Below are positions 18,402-26,824 of a DNA stretch of 64,000 bases, piece after piece. Location: assembly GCF_024172165.1 (NCBI RefSeq), contig NZ_JAMZEB010000002.1:1509501-1573500 (forward strand), given 5' to 3'. The notes under the pieces are model-generated. The model saw only the letters and a list, made by a program, of their open reading frames with translations, did not search any database and was not told where the DNA came from. Each line of letters begins with the position of its first letter. Position 1 is the first letter of the stretch. The DNA comes from Nonomuraea thailandensis. GTDB lineage: Bacteria; Actinomycetota; Actinomycetes; Streptosporangiales; Streptosporangiaceae. A program made the position numbers and the translations under genes.

Positions 18402-19366
18402 TGCTGACGACGGTCGACTACCACACGGCGGGGGAGCCGTTCAGGATCGTGACGGGCGGGGTGCCCGCGATCCCCGGCTCCAGCGTGCTCGACCGCCGCA
18501 CCACCGCGATGGCGGAGCTGGACGGCGTGCGGCGGCTGCTGTGCAACGAGCCGCGCGGGCACGCCGACATGTACGGCTGCTTCCTGGTGCCCCCGGACGA
18601 CCCGGGGGCGCGTTTCGGAGCGCTGTTCTGGCACAAGGACGGCTTCTCCACCGCCTGCGGGCACGGCACCATCGCACTGGGCGTGCACGCCGTGCGCGAG
18701 GGCCTGGTCGAGGCCGCCCCGGACGGCGTGACGGACGTCGTCATCGACGTGCCCTCGGGCCGCGTCCGGGCCAGGGTGCGGCTGTCCGGAGGCCGGATCG
18801 AGGGCGTCACGTTCGTCAACGTGCCCTCGTTCGTGATCGCCCGCGACGTGCCCGTCGCGGGCCTGCGCGCCGGCGTCTCCTACGGCGGCGCCATCTACGC
18901 CTCGGTTCGTGCCTCCGACGTCGGGCTGCGGGTGGAGCCCCGGCACCTGAACGCCCTCATCGAGCACGCCCGGCGGATCAAGGCCGAACTGTCGGGGCAC
19001 CCGGCCGCCGTCCACCCGTCAGACGAGCGGCTGTCCGGCGTGTACGGGGTGATCTTCTACGAGGAGCTGCCGGACCTGGACGGGATCAGGCGGCAGCGCA
19101 ACGTCACCGTGTTCGCCGACGGCGAGGTGGACCGCTCGCCGTGCGGCTCCGGCACCGCCGCCAGGATGGCGCTGCTGCACGACGCGGACAAGACGGGCGA
19201 GCTGGTGCACGAGAGCGTCGTGGGCAGCGTGTTCACCGCCCGCGTGCGGGAGGAGACGGACGAGGGCGTGATCGTGGAGATCGACGGCATGGCGTACCGC
19301 ACCGGGCGGCACACCTTCGAGCTCGACCCCGCCGACCCGTTCCCGGCCGGGTTCACGCTGCGATGA
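18401..19366 (+). CDS. Proline racemase superfamily protein resembling trans-3-hydroxyproline dehydratases
   Basis: 321 residues; ATG overlaps the previous stop by one base. The N-terminal half (MYGCFLVPP, FGALFWHKDGFSTACGHGT) and the C-terminal half (NVTVFADGEVDRSP, VGSVFTARV) resemble, from memory, trans-3-hydroxy-L-proline dehydratases of the L3HYPDH type more than the epimerase next door. However, the second catalytic site is Cys248 (DRSPCGSGTA), where those dehydratases have Thr; the first is Cys86. It may therefore epimerise, racemise or dehydrate a hydroxyproline isomer. Its neighbour, an ornithine-cyclodeaminase-like reductase, is what a trans-3-hydroxyproline route needs. Confidence 0.8.
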   Translation: MLTTVDYHTAGEPFRIVTGGVPAIPGSSVLDRRTTAMAELDGVRRLLCNEPRGHADMYGCFLVPPDDPGARFGALFWHKDGFSTACGHGTIALGVHAVREGLVEAAPDGVTDVVIDVPSGRVRARVRLSGGRIEGVTFVNVPSFVIARDVPVAGLRAGVSYGGAIYASVRASDVGLRVEPRHLNALIEHARRIKAELSGHPAAVHPSDERLSGVYGVIFYEELPDLDGIRRQRNVTVFADGEVDRSPCGSGTAARMALLHDADKTGELVHESVVGSVFTARVREETDEGVIVEIDGMAYRTGRHTFELDPADPFPAGFTLR

Positions 19367-20439
19367 GCGGGCTGCCGTACCTCGACGCCGCCGCCGTGGA
19401 GCGGCTGGTGCCGATGGGCCGGGCCGTGGACGTCCTGGAGGAGGCGCTGCGGGCGGGGCTCGACCCCGAGACGACCCCGCGGCGGCCGATCGTGGACCTG
19501 CCCGCCGGGCAACTGCTGCTCATGCCCGCCTCCACCCGGCGGTACGCGGGCGTCAAGGCCGTCAGCATCGCGCCGCGGAACCCGGAGCGGGGGCTGCCCC
19601 GGATCCAGGGCACGTACCTGCTGTTCGACGGCGACACCCTGGCCCCGCTGGCGGCGCTGGACGGGCTCGCGCTCACCTCGCTGCGCACGCCCGCCGTCTC
19701 CGCCCTCGCCGTCCGCCATCTCGCCGCTCCCGGCGCGCGGCGGCTGGTCGTGTTCGGGAGCGGGCCGCAGGCGTACGGGCACGTGCTGGCGCTGCGGGAG
19801 GTGCGGCCGGTGCGGGAGGTCACCGTGGTGGGCCGCGACGCGGGCCGGGCCGGGGAACTGGCCGCCCGCTGCCGCGCGCTCGGCCTGACCGCCCGCGCCC
19901 TGCCGGCCGCCCCGCCGCCGTCCGCCCCGCCACCGGCCGCCCCGCCGCGTTCCGACCAGCCGCCTTCCGCCCGGCCGGAGAGCGGCGAGGTGACGGAGCG
20001 GGTGACAGAGGCGGTGGCGGAGCGGGTGAAAGAGGCGGTGTCGGAGGCGGTGTCGGAGGCGGTGGCGGAGGCCGATCTGATCGCGTGCTGCACCACGGCC
20101 AGGCAGCCCCTGTTCCCCGGTAAGCTCGCCCGCGACGGCGTCACCGTCGTCGCGGTCGGCTCGCACGAGCCCGACGCCCGCGAGCTCGACGGCGACCTGA
20201 TCGCCCGCGCCACCGTGGTCGTCGAGGCCAGGGCGGCCGCCCTGGAGGAGGCGGGCGACGTCGTCGTCCCGATCCGCCAGGGTACGATCACCTCTCATCA
20301 TCTCGCCGGTAACCTCGCCGACCTGATCGCCGGAAGGGTGGTCGCCGGTCCGGGGCCGCGCGTGTTCAAGAGCACGGGCATGGCGTGGGAGGACCTCGTG
20401 GTCGCGGCTGCCGCCTACGAGTCCCGAATGAGGGCGTAG
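19363..20439 (+). CDS. Ornithine cyclodeaminase/mu-crystallin family protein, possible pyrroline-2-carboxylate reductase
   Basis: 358 residues, ATG overlapping the previous stop by 4 bases. VVFGSGPQAYGHVLAL is the NAD(P)-binding motif and PASTRRYAGVKAVSIAPRN the family substrate region. In hydroxyproline clusters this family reduces pyrroline-2-carboxylate, the product of trans-3-hydroxyproline dehydration, to proline. A low-complexity insertion near residues 183-235, Pro-rich then with repeats of the kind EAVSEAVAE, sits within the Rossmann domain before ADLIACCTTARQPLF; family members are usually about 310-330 residues. Ornithine cyclodeaminase itself is possible but less likely here. Confidence 0.8.
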   Translation: MSGLPYLDAAAVERLVPMGRAVDVLEEALRAGLDPETTPRRPIVDLPAGQLLLMPASTRRYAGVKAVSIAPRNPERGLPRIQGTYLLFDGDTLAPLAALDGLALTSLRTPAVSALAVRHLAAPGARRLVVFGSGPQAYGHVLALREVRPVREVTVVGRDAGRAGELAARCRALGLTARALPAAPPPSAPPPAAPPRSDQPPSARPESGEVTERVTEAVAERVKEAVSEAVSEAVAEADLIACCTTARQPLFPGKLARDGVTVVAVGSHEPDARELDGDLIARATVVVEARAAALEEAGDVVVPIRQGTITSHHLAGNLADLIAGRVVAGPGPRVFKSTGMAWEDLVVAAAAYESRMRA

Positions 20440-20441
20440 GC

Positions 20442-21140
20442 ATGAGTGCGGACAGAGAAGGGGATGGGCCGATGGCTGCCGAGGACCGGCTCGACCTGCC
20501 GATGGTGGGGGAGCGGCAGAGCCTGCGCGAGCAGGTCGCGCACGCGCTGCGTGCCGCGCTGATCACCGGTGAGATGCGGCCGGGGGTGGTCTACTCCGCG
20601 CCGGTGCTCGCCGCCCAGTTCGGCGTCTCGGCCACGCCCGTGCGCGAGGCCATGCTCGACCTGGCCAAGGAGGGCCTGGTCGAGGCCGTGCGCAACAAGG
20701 GCTTCCGGGTGACCGAGCTGTCCGACCGCGACCTCGACGAGCTGACCGAGATCCGCCAGCTCATCGAGGTGCCCACGGTGGCCAGGCTGGCCGACAGCTC
20801 GCGGGCCGAGGAGTTCGAGCGGCTGCGGCCCATCGCCGAGGAGATCGTCGCGGCCAGCGAGCGGGGCGACCTGCTCGCGTACGTGGACGCCGACCTGCGC
20901 TTCCACGTCGAGCTGCTGTCGCTGTGCGGCAACGCCCATCTGGTCTCGGTGGTGCGCGACCTGCGCAACAGGGCCCGGCTCTACGGCCTGTCCCAGCTCT
21001 CCGAGCGCGGCACGCTGGGCGGCTCCGCCAGGGAGCACCTGGAGCTGCTCGACGGGCTCAAGAGCGGCGACGGCGCCGCTGTCGGCCACCTCATGGCGGA
21101 GCACATCGGCCACGTTCGTGGTATTTGGGCCGAGCACTGA
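20442..21140 (+). CDS. GntR/FCD-family transcriptional regulator of the hydroxyproline operon
   Basis: 232 residues from the ATG at 20442; an in-frame ATG at 20472 with AAGGGG upstream is a possible alternative start. The winged helix-turn-helix spans about residues 20-85 (SLREQVAHALRAALITGEMRPG, VSATPVREAMLDLAKEGLVE). The rest is an all-helical FCD effector domain with RFHVELLSLCGN and a C-terminal HI. It begins 2 bases after the reductase gene, so it is the last operon gene and probably senses a pathway compound and represses the operon. Confidence 0.9.
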   Translation: MSADREGDGPMAAEDRLDLPMVGERQSLREQVAHALRAALITGEMRPGVVYSAPVLAAQFGVSATPVREAMLDLAKEGLVEAVRNKGFRVTELSDRDLDELTEIRQLIEVPTVARLADSSRAEEFERLRPIAEEIVAASERGDLLAYVDADLRFHVELLSLCGNAHLVSVVRDLRNRARLYGLSQLSERGTLGGSAREHLELLDGLKSGDGAAVGHLMAEHIGHVRGIWAEH

Positions 21141-21157
21141 GCGTTAAGTTCTGACAT

Positions 21158-21179
21158 TCGGGGATCAGGCACTCCCCGA
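21158..21179. terminator. Hairpin after the hydroxyproline operon
   Basis: TCGGGGA (21158-21164) pairs perfectly with TCCCCGA (21173-21179) around an 8-base loop, 17 bases past the gntR stop. There is no T-run. A second, stronger hairpin (CCGGTCCG, loop CGA, CGGACCGG) follows at 21246-21264. Both lie between convergent genes, where termination is expected. Confidence 0.5.
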
Positions 21180-21245
21180 TGGCGGTAATCTCGTTGCGAG
21201 CCGGCCGGGCGACGCCTCGCGCGAGCGCCGCCGGTTCCGCCGTTC

Positions 21246-21264
21246 CCGGTCCGCGACGGACCGG
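21246..21264. terminator. Second hairpin between convergent gntR and the EamA gene
   Basis: A perfect 8-bp stem with a 3-base loop in the convergent intergenic region. It is symmetrical, so it could act for either strand. No U-tract follows, as is common for actinobacterial terminators. Confidence 0.45.
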
Positions 21265-21397
21265 CTGATTCCGGCACATACCTGGTCAAGCGGACTCCCG
21301 CACTCCGCTGACCTTCACGGGCTCGGCACATCCCGCCCACCGAGCCGAGCCCTCCGCCGCGCGCCCGAGACCCCATCCCACGGGCGCGCGGCGGCCC

Positions 21398-22309
21398 TCA
21401 TCTCCGCCTGCGGGTCGAGCCCAGGCTGGCGGCCACGATGCAGATGATCGCCGCCCACTGCTGCGCGTGCAGGATCTCGCCGAGCAGCAGCACCCCGATC
21501 AGCGCCGCGGCGGCGGGCTCCATGCTCATCAGGATGCCGAACACGTGCTTGGGCATGCGCCGCAGCGCCTGCAGTTCCAGCGAGTACGGGATCACCGACG
21601 ACAGCAGCCCCACCCCCAGCCCGATGAGCAGCAGCTCGGGCTGCAGCAGGTCGGCGCCGCCGGTCGTGACCCCGATCGGCAGGATCGCCACCGCCGAGAC
21701 GATCATCGCGAACGACAGCCCGCTCGTGCCGGGGAAGCGCCGCCCGGCCGCCGCCGACAGCAGGATGTACGCCGCCCAGCAGGCCCCGGCCACCATGGCG
21801 AACCCGATGCCCACCCAGCTCACCGACGACGAGTCGCCCCACGGGGCCAGCAGCACCACGCCCATCCCGGCCAGCCCGATCCACAGCAGGTCGATCCGCC
21901 GCCGGGAGGCGGCCACCGCCACGCCGAGGGGCCCGAGGAACTCGATGGCCACCGCGATCCCCATCGGCAGCCGCGCCAGGGCCTCGTAGAAGGTCAGGTT
22001 CATCACGGCGAGCGTCAGGCCGAAGCCGATGCCCACCGCCCAGTCGCGCCAGGCAAGCCCTCTCAGCCTGGGCCGGGCGATGGCCCCCATGATGAGCGCC
22101 CCGGCGGCGATGCGCAGGAACACCACCGCGCTCGGCGGCAGCAGGGCGAACAGCTCCTTGGCGAACCCCGCGCCGAGCTGCACCGACAGGATCCCGAGCA
22201 GCACGAGCCCCGAGGGCGGGATGGAGTCGGCCGCGGTGCGGAGCAGGTTCCCCGGCCGGGGCAGGCCAGGACCCCGGCCGATGGGGTCGTCGAGCGCGAA
22301 CGCGGTCAC
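21398..22309 (-). CDS. EamA-family exporter, RhtA-like
   Basis: 303 residues from a GTG at 22309 with AGGAG four bases upstream; the frame is open to 22339 from a TTG without such a site. Ten membrane helices in two EamA halves are visible. VIPYSLELQALRRMP and FGILMSMEPAAAALIG are close to the RhtA threonine/homoserine exporter group. The substrate is unknown. It is divergent from the MFS gene at 22435. Confidence 0.85.
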   Translation of the reverse strand: MTAFALDDPIGRGPGLPRPGNLLRTAADSIPPSGLVLLGILSVQLGAGFAKELFALLPPSAVVFLRIAAGALIMGAIARPRLRGLAWRDWAVGIGFGLTLAVMNLTFYEALARLPMGIAVAIEFLGPLGVAVAASRRRIDLLWIGLAGMGVVLLAPWGDSSSVSWVGIGFAMVAGACWAAYILLSAAAGRRFPGTSGLSFAMIVSAVAILPIGVTTGGADLLQPELLLIGLGVGLLSSVIPYSLELQALRRMPKHVFGILMSMEPAAAALIGVLLLGEILHAQQWAAIICIVAASLGSTRRRR

Positions 22310-22434
22310 GGGACTCCTCGTCAGGTACAGGAAGAGCAACCGTCAGAGCCTACTCAACGCGACCGACATCACCCGCACTAAGGTGGTACTACTGCCGACT
22401 GGATCATATTTCCGGACATAACCACCATGGACGT

Positions 22435-23631
22435 ATGAAAGCCCCCGCGCCTCCCGTGAGCCTCGCCCGCCCCCCGCTGGCCCTGTCCGTGTCCGGATTC
22501 GTCAGCAGCTTCGACCGCTTCGCGGTGAGCCCCATGCTCGTGCTCATCGCCGCCGACCTGGACGCCTCGCTGTCGGCCGCGGTCGCCGCCGCCAGCGGTT
22601 ACTACCTGGCCTACGGGCTGACCCAGCCGCTGTGGGGCCTGCTGTCCGACCGCTTCGGCCGCGTGCGCGTGATGCGCTGGGCCCTGTTCGGCGCGGCGCT
22701 GGCGGGTGCGGTCTCGGCCCTGATGCCGGTGCTGTGGGCGCTCGTCGTGGCCAGGGTCGTCACGGGCGCCTGCTTCGGCGCGGTGATCCCCACGGGGCTG
22801 ACGTACGTGGGCGACACCGTCCAGCCCTCGGCACGCCAGCGCGCCCTCACCGACCTCATGGCCGCCGCAGCCCTCGGCACGGCGCTGGCCACGGGCCTGG
22901 GCGGCGTCGTCGCCGGCCTGATCGACTGGCGGGTGGCCTTCACCGTGCCCGCCGCCTGCGCCCTGGCCTGCGCGCTGTCGCTGCGCACGCTGCCCGAGCC
23001 GCCCCGCCACGAGAGCGCGGGGAACGGGGTGCTGGGCCACCTGGGGAGGGTGCTCGGGCAGCGGTGGGCGCTGCTGGTGTTCGCGCTCGCCTTCACCGAG
23101 GGGGCGATCATGCTGGGCGCCATGCCGTTCCTGGCTCCGGCGCTGCAGCACACGGGGCTGGCCGCCGCCGTGGCGGGGCTGTCGATCACCGCGTACGGGC
23201 TGGGGCTGTGGGGCTTCGCCAAGCTCGTCAAACGCCTGTCGGGCCGCTGGCCCGCGCCGCTGCTGATGGTCGTGGGCGGCGCGCAGCTCTGCGCCGGGTT
23301 CGCGATCGTCACCGTGCACATCAGCGTGCCGGCCGTGGCCGTCACGGCGCTGCTGCTGGGCGGTGGCTGGTCGTTCCTGCACTCCTCGCTGCAGACCTGG
23401 GCCACCTCGGTCGTGCCCGAGGCCCGGGGGACCACGATCGCCTTCTTCGCCTGCGCGCTGTTCGTGGGCAGCGCGGTCGCCTCGTGGGCCGCCGGGCCGC
23501 TGGCGCAGGACGGCCGGTACGGGCTGCTGTTCGGCCTGGCGGCCGGCGCGGCCATCCCCCTGACGGCGGTGGCCGCCCTCACCCGCAGCCGCTACGGCGC
23601 CCTGCGGGCCGAGCCGCCACGCCCGGAGTGA
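22435..23631 (+). CDS. MFS transporter
   Basis: 398 residues with twelve membrane helices. The motif between helices 2 and 3 (GLLSDRFGRVRVMRWAL) is the major facilitator signature, and helix 5 region TGACFGAVIPTGLTYVGD fits a drug/metabolite exporter. Neighbours do not reveal the substrate. It starts with ATG at 22435 and ends 4 bases before the convergent ABC permease stop. Confidence 0.88.
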   Translation: MKAPAPPVSLARPPLALSVSGFVSSFDRFAVSPMLVLIAADLDASLSAAVAAASGYYLAYGLTQPLWGLLSDRFGRVRVMRWALFGAALAGAVSALMPVLWALVVARVVTGACFGAVIPTGLTYVGDTVQPSARQRALTDLMAAAALGTALATGLGGVVAGLIDWRVAFTVPAACALACALSLRTLPEPPRHESAGNGVLGHLGRVLGQRWALLVFALAFTEGAIMLGAMPFLAPALQHTGLAAAVAGLSITAYGLGLWGFAKLVKRLSGRWPAPLLMVVGGAQLCAGFAIVTVHISVPAVAVTALLLGGGWSFLHSSLQTWATSVVPEARGTTIAFFACALFVGSAVASWAAGPLAQDGRYGLLFGLAAGAAIPLTAVAALTRSRYGALRAEPPRPE

Positions 23632-23635
23632 GCCC

Positions 23636-24403
23636 TCACTCCCAGCGGAACGTGCGCGAGACCAGCGCCAGCGACACCACCGCCCAGGCCGCGAGCACGG
23701 CCACCGGGACCAGCGGGAGCGCCGCGCCCTCGGCGAGCACCGCGCGCAGGCCGCCGGTCAGCGCGGAGATGGGCAGCGCCTCCAGCACGGGCCGCACCCC
23801 TTCGGGGAACTTGCTCAGCGGGAACATCACCCCGCCCGCCCCGAGCAGCACCAGGTAGACCAGGTTGGCCCCCGCCAGCGTGGCCTCGGCGCGCAGCGTG
23901 CCGGCCATGAGCAGGCCCAGCCCGCTGAAGGCCGCGGTGCCCAGCACGACCAGCAGCGCCGCGGCCAGGAACGAGCCCTGCGGCCGCCACCCCAGGGCCA
24001 GCCCCACGGCCACGATGACCACGGCCTGGATGATCTCCACGGCGGCGACCGCGGCCGTCTTGGCCAGCATGAGCCCGCTCCTGGACAGCGGGGTGGCGCC
24101 CAGCCGCTTGAGCACCCCGTAGCGGCGCTCGAAACCCGTGGCGATGGCCTGCCCGGTGAAGGCCGTGGACATCACGGCCAGCGCGAGCACGCCAGGCGCC
24201 AGGAAGTCGACGCGCCGGCCGCCGCCGACGTCGATCAGCGGCGCCAGCGAGAACCCGGTCAGCAGCAGCACCGGGATGATCAGGGTGAGCAGGAGCTGCT
24301 CGCCGTTGCGCAGCATCGCGCGGATCTCCGCGCCCGCCTGCGCCAGCACCATGCGCGGGAACGGCGCCGCACCGGGAGCGGGGCTGAAGTCGAGCGCGGT
24401 CAT
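23636..24403 (-). CDS. ABC-2 type transporter permease
   Basis: 255 residues starting MTALDFSPAP; its ATG overlaps the stop of the ATPase gene. Six membrane helices are visible, with the ABC-2 motif region VLKRLGATPLSRSGLMLAK between helices 2 and 3. It should form, with the adjacent ATPase, a DrrAB-type exporter. An open frame back to 24496 lies within the ATPase gene and is rejected. Confidence 0.9.
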   Translation of the reverse strand: MTALDFSPAPGAAPFPRMVLAQAGAEIRAMLRNGEQLLLTLIIPVLLLTGFSLAPLIDVGGGRRVDFLAPGVLALAVMSTAFTGQAIATGFERRYGVLKRLGATPLSRSGLMLAKTAAVAAVEIIQAVVIVAVGLALGWRPQGSFLAAALLVVLGTAAFSGLGLLMAGTLRAEATLAGANLVYLVLLGAGGVMFPLSKFPEGVRPVLEALPISALTGGLRAVLAEGAALPLVPVAVLAAWAVVSLALVSRTFRWE

Positions 24404-25308
24404 CGCAGCTCCCTGCCGGTCAGCTCGAGGAAGACGTCTTCGAGGGTGCGGCGCTCGATGCGCAGGTCGTCGGCCGTGACGCCCTCGGCCGCGCACCAGG
24501 CCGTCACCGTGGCCAGCAGCTCAGGCCCCACCAGGCCCTCGATGATGTAGTGCCCGGCCGGCGACTCCTTGGCCGCGCTGCCGGCCGGGAGCGCGTTGAG
24601 CAGCTCCTCCAGCGCCAGCCCCGGCCGCGCCCTGAACCTGAGCTGCCGCTCGGCCCCGGTCAGCGAGGCGGGGCTGCCCTCGGCCACCACGCGCCCCCTG
24701 TCGATGATCACGACGTGGTCGGCCAGCCGCTCGGCCTCGTCCATGTGGTGGGTGGTCAGCATCACCGACACCCCGGCCGCGCGCAGCTCGCCCACCAGCT
24801 CCCAGCAGGCGTGCCTGGCCTGCGGGTCGAGGCCGGCCGTCGGCTCGTCGAGGAAGACCAGCTCGGGCCTGCCGACGACGGCCGCCGCCAGTGACAGCCG
24901 CTGCTGCTGCCCGCCCGACAGCCTGCGGTACGGGGTGCGTACGTGATCGGTCAGCCCCAGCCGCTCCAGCAGCACGCCCGGGTCGAGCGGGTGCGCGTAG
25001 AAGCGCGAGACCAGCCGCAGCCACTCGGCGCAGCGCATCGCCGGGGGCACGCCGCCCGCCTGGAGCATGACCCCCACCCGCGCGCGCAGCTCGGGCAGCG
25101 CGGGCGCCAGCCCCAGGACCCTGACCGTGCCGGCGTCGGCCTTGCGGAACCCCTCGCAGATCTCCACCGTGGACGTCTTGCCCGCGCCGTTGGGACCGAG
25201 GACCGCGGTGACCGCGCCGCGTTCGGCGCGGAAGGTGAGGCCGTCGACGGCGGTGCTGCCGCCGTAACGTTTGACCAGGTCGACGATCTCGACGGCTGGG
25301 GAATCCAT
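24400..25308 (-). CDS. ABC transporter ATP-binding protein, DrrA/CcmA type
   Basis: 302 residues from the ATG at 25308; an in-frame GTG lies two codons earlier. Walker A is GPNGAGKTST, the signature is LSGGQQQRLSLA and Walker B VFLDEPTAGLDP, followed by the His switch TTHHMDEAERL. The C-terminal 80 residues (RFRARPGLALEELL) are the extra domain of drug- and polyketide-export ATPases. It forms a two-gene unit with the permease. No clear ribosome-binding site precedes it. Confidence 0.92.
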   Translation of the reverse strand: MDSPAVEIVDLVKRYGGSTAVDGLTFRAERGAVTAVLGPNGAGKTSTVEICEGFRKADAGTVRVLGLAPALPELRARVGVMLQAGGVPPAMRCAEWLRLVSRFYAHPLDPGVLLERLGLTDHVRTPYRRLSGGQQQRLSLAAAVVGRPELVFLDEPTAGLDPQARHACWELVGELRAAGVSVMLTTHHMDEAERLADHVVIIDRGRVVAEGSPASLTGAERQLRFRARPGLALEELLNALPAGSAAKESPAGHYIIEGLVGPELLATVTAWCAAEGVTADDLRIERRTLEDVFLELTGRELR

Positions 25309-25507
25309 GGCCACGAGTTTAGGGACTCCGGCAGGCGGTCCGGGCCGCAGGTGAGCCGGAGCGTTCTGGCCAGGTCCGACACCCTGTCCTAGGAAGTTTC
25401 AGGAAATATCTGATGACCGGGAATTCGGAGGACCGGAACCTGGTTTGAGCTTCCGGCCCTCGTGGGCCTCAGACCGCCGCAGACCTACGAGGGAGAGGGG
25501 TTCACGC

Positions 25508-26737
25508 ATGTCCGTGGCAGAGATCGCCACGCCCGCCGCCGTCCAGCAGAGTCAGAAGAGCCGCCGCGGACTGTTGCTGCTGATCCTCGGCGCGCTGTCG
25601 GCGATCGGGCCGCTGTCCATCGACATGTACCTTCCCGCCCTGCCGTCCATCACCGCCGAGATGCTCAGCGGTGAGGCGCAGGTCCAGCTCACCCTCACGG
25701 CCTGTCTCATCGGCGTGTCGCTCGGCCAGGTGATCGCCGGCCCGCTCAGCGACGTGCGCGGCCGGCGGGTGCCGCTGATGGTCGGCGTGGCCGGGTTCAT
25801 GGTGGCCTCGCTGCTGTGCGCCTTCGCGCCCTCGGTGCCGATGCTCATCGCCTTCCGCCTGCTGCAGGGCATGCTGGGCGGCGCGGCGCTGGTCATCGTG
25901 CGGGCCGTCGTCCGCGACCTGTACGACGGCGCCGCCATCGCGCGCATCTTCGCCACGCTGATGCTGGTCAGCGGCCTGGCCCCGATCCTGGCGCCCATCG
26001 CGGGCGCGCAGCTGCTGACGTTCACCTCGTGGCGGGGCGTGTTTGTGGCGCTCAGCATCGCGGGGATCGTGCTGCTGCTGGCCGTGGTGGCGGGCGTGCG
26101 CGAGACGCTGCCCGCCGGGGAGCGAGAGAGCGGCGGGCTCAGGCACACCGTGAGCACGTTCTGGCACCTCCTGCGCGACCGCTCGTTCATGGGCTTCGCC
26201 CTGACCGGCGGCCTGTCGTTCGCGGCCATGTTCGGCTACATCTCGGGCTCGCCGTTCGTGCTCCAGGACGTGTACGGCGCCACGCCCCAGCAGTACTCCC
26301 TCATCTTCGCCGTGAACGCCCTGGCCCTGATCGCCACCTCCCAGGTCGGCGGCCGGCTGTCGGGGCGGGTGCGGCCCGTCCTGCTCGTGCGCGCCGGGCT
26401 CGGCGTGGCCCTGGCCGGCGCCGTCCTGCTGATGATCGCGGCGCTGGCCGACCTCGGCCTGGGGGGCATCGTGAGCGGGCTGGTCGTCATCATGCTGGGG
26501 CAGGGCCTCGTCCTGCCCGGTACCGGCGCGCTGGCGCTCGGCTCCCAGCCCGCGCAGGTCGCGGGCAGCGCCTCGGCGCTGACGGGCGTGCTGCAGTTCG
26601 CGCTCGGCGCGGCCGCGGCCCCGCTGGTCGGACTTGCCGGAACGGGCTCCGCGGTGCCCATGGCATGTGTCATGCTCGGGCTCTTCATCTGCTCGGCCCT
26701 GACGTTCTCGATCCTGGGCCGGGCAAAAGTTAGGTAA
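25508..26737 (+). CDS. Bcr/CflA-family multidrug MFS transporter
   Basis: 409 residues from the ATG at 25508, which follows GGGAGAGGGG; the frame is open back to 25445. Twelve membrane helices. IGPLSIDMYLPALPSI at the first helix and GQVIAGPLSDVRGRRVPLM are diagnostic for the Bcr/CflA drug exporters. Its stop lies inside an iron-box-like sequence that precedes the suf operon; whether this gene shares any regulation with suf is unknown. Confidence 0.9.
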   Translation: MSVAEIATPAAVQQSQKSRRGLLLLILGALSAIGPLSIDMYLPALPSITAEMLSGEAQVQLTLTACLIGVSLGQVIAGPLSDVRGRRVPLMVGVAGFMVASLLCAFAPSVPMLIAFRLLQGMLGGAALVIVRAVVRDLYDGAAIARIFATLMLVSGLAPILAPIAGAQLLTFTSWRGVFVALSIAGIVLLLAVVAGVRETLPAGERESGGLRHTVSTFWHLLRDRSFMGFALTGGLSFAAMFGYISGSPFVLQDVYGATPQQYSLIFAVNALALIATSQVGGRLSGRVRPVLLVRAGLGVALAGAVLLMIAALADLGLGGIVSGLVVIMLGQGLVLPGTGALALGSQPAQVAGSASALTGVLQFALGAAAAPLVGLAGTGSAVPMACVMLGLFICSALTFSILGRAKVR

Positions 26738-26748
26738 GGCTACACTGC
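26730..26748. promoter_or_regulatory. IdeR/DtxR iron-box-like site ahead of suf
   Basis: Aligned to the consensus TTAGGTTAGGCTAACCTAA as I remember it, 14 of 19 positions match (TTAGGTAAGGCTACACTGC). It overlaps the stop codon of the preceding MFS gene and lies about 75 bases before sufR. IdeR binding would link Fe-S assembly to iron supply. The right half-site is poor, so binding is uncertain. Confidence 0.4.
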
Positions 26749-26809
26749 GTGACAAATTCCATTCCCGCCCCTGCTCAGATCCGTTTGTGATGCGGGAAGG
26801 AATTACGGC

Positions 26810-26824
26810 ACACTGATGTTGTGA
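26810..26824. promoter_or_regulatory. SufR-box-like operator overlapping the sufR start
   Basis: ACACT-N5-TGTGA, matching exactly the motif I recall for mycobacterial SufR upstream of its own suf operon. It overlaps the GTG start of sufR by four bases, so bound SufR would block transcription or initiation of its own operon. Confidence 0.6.
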
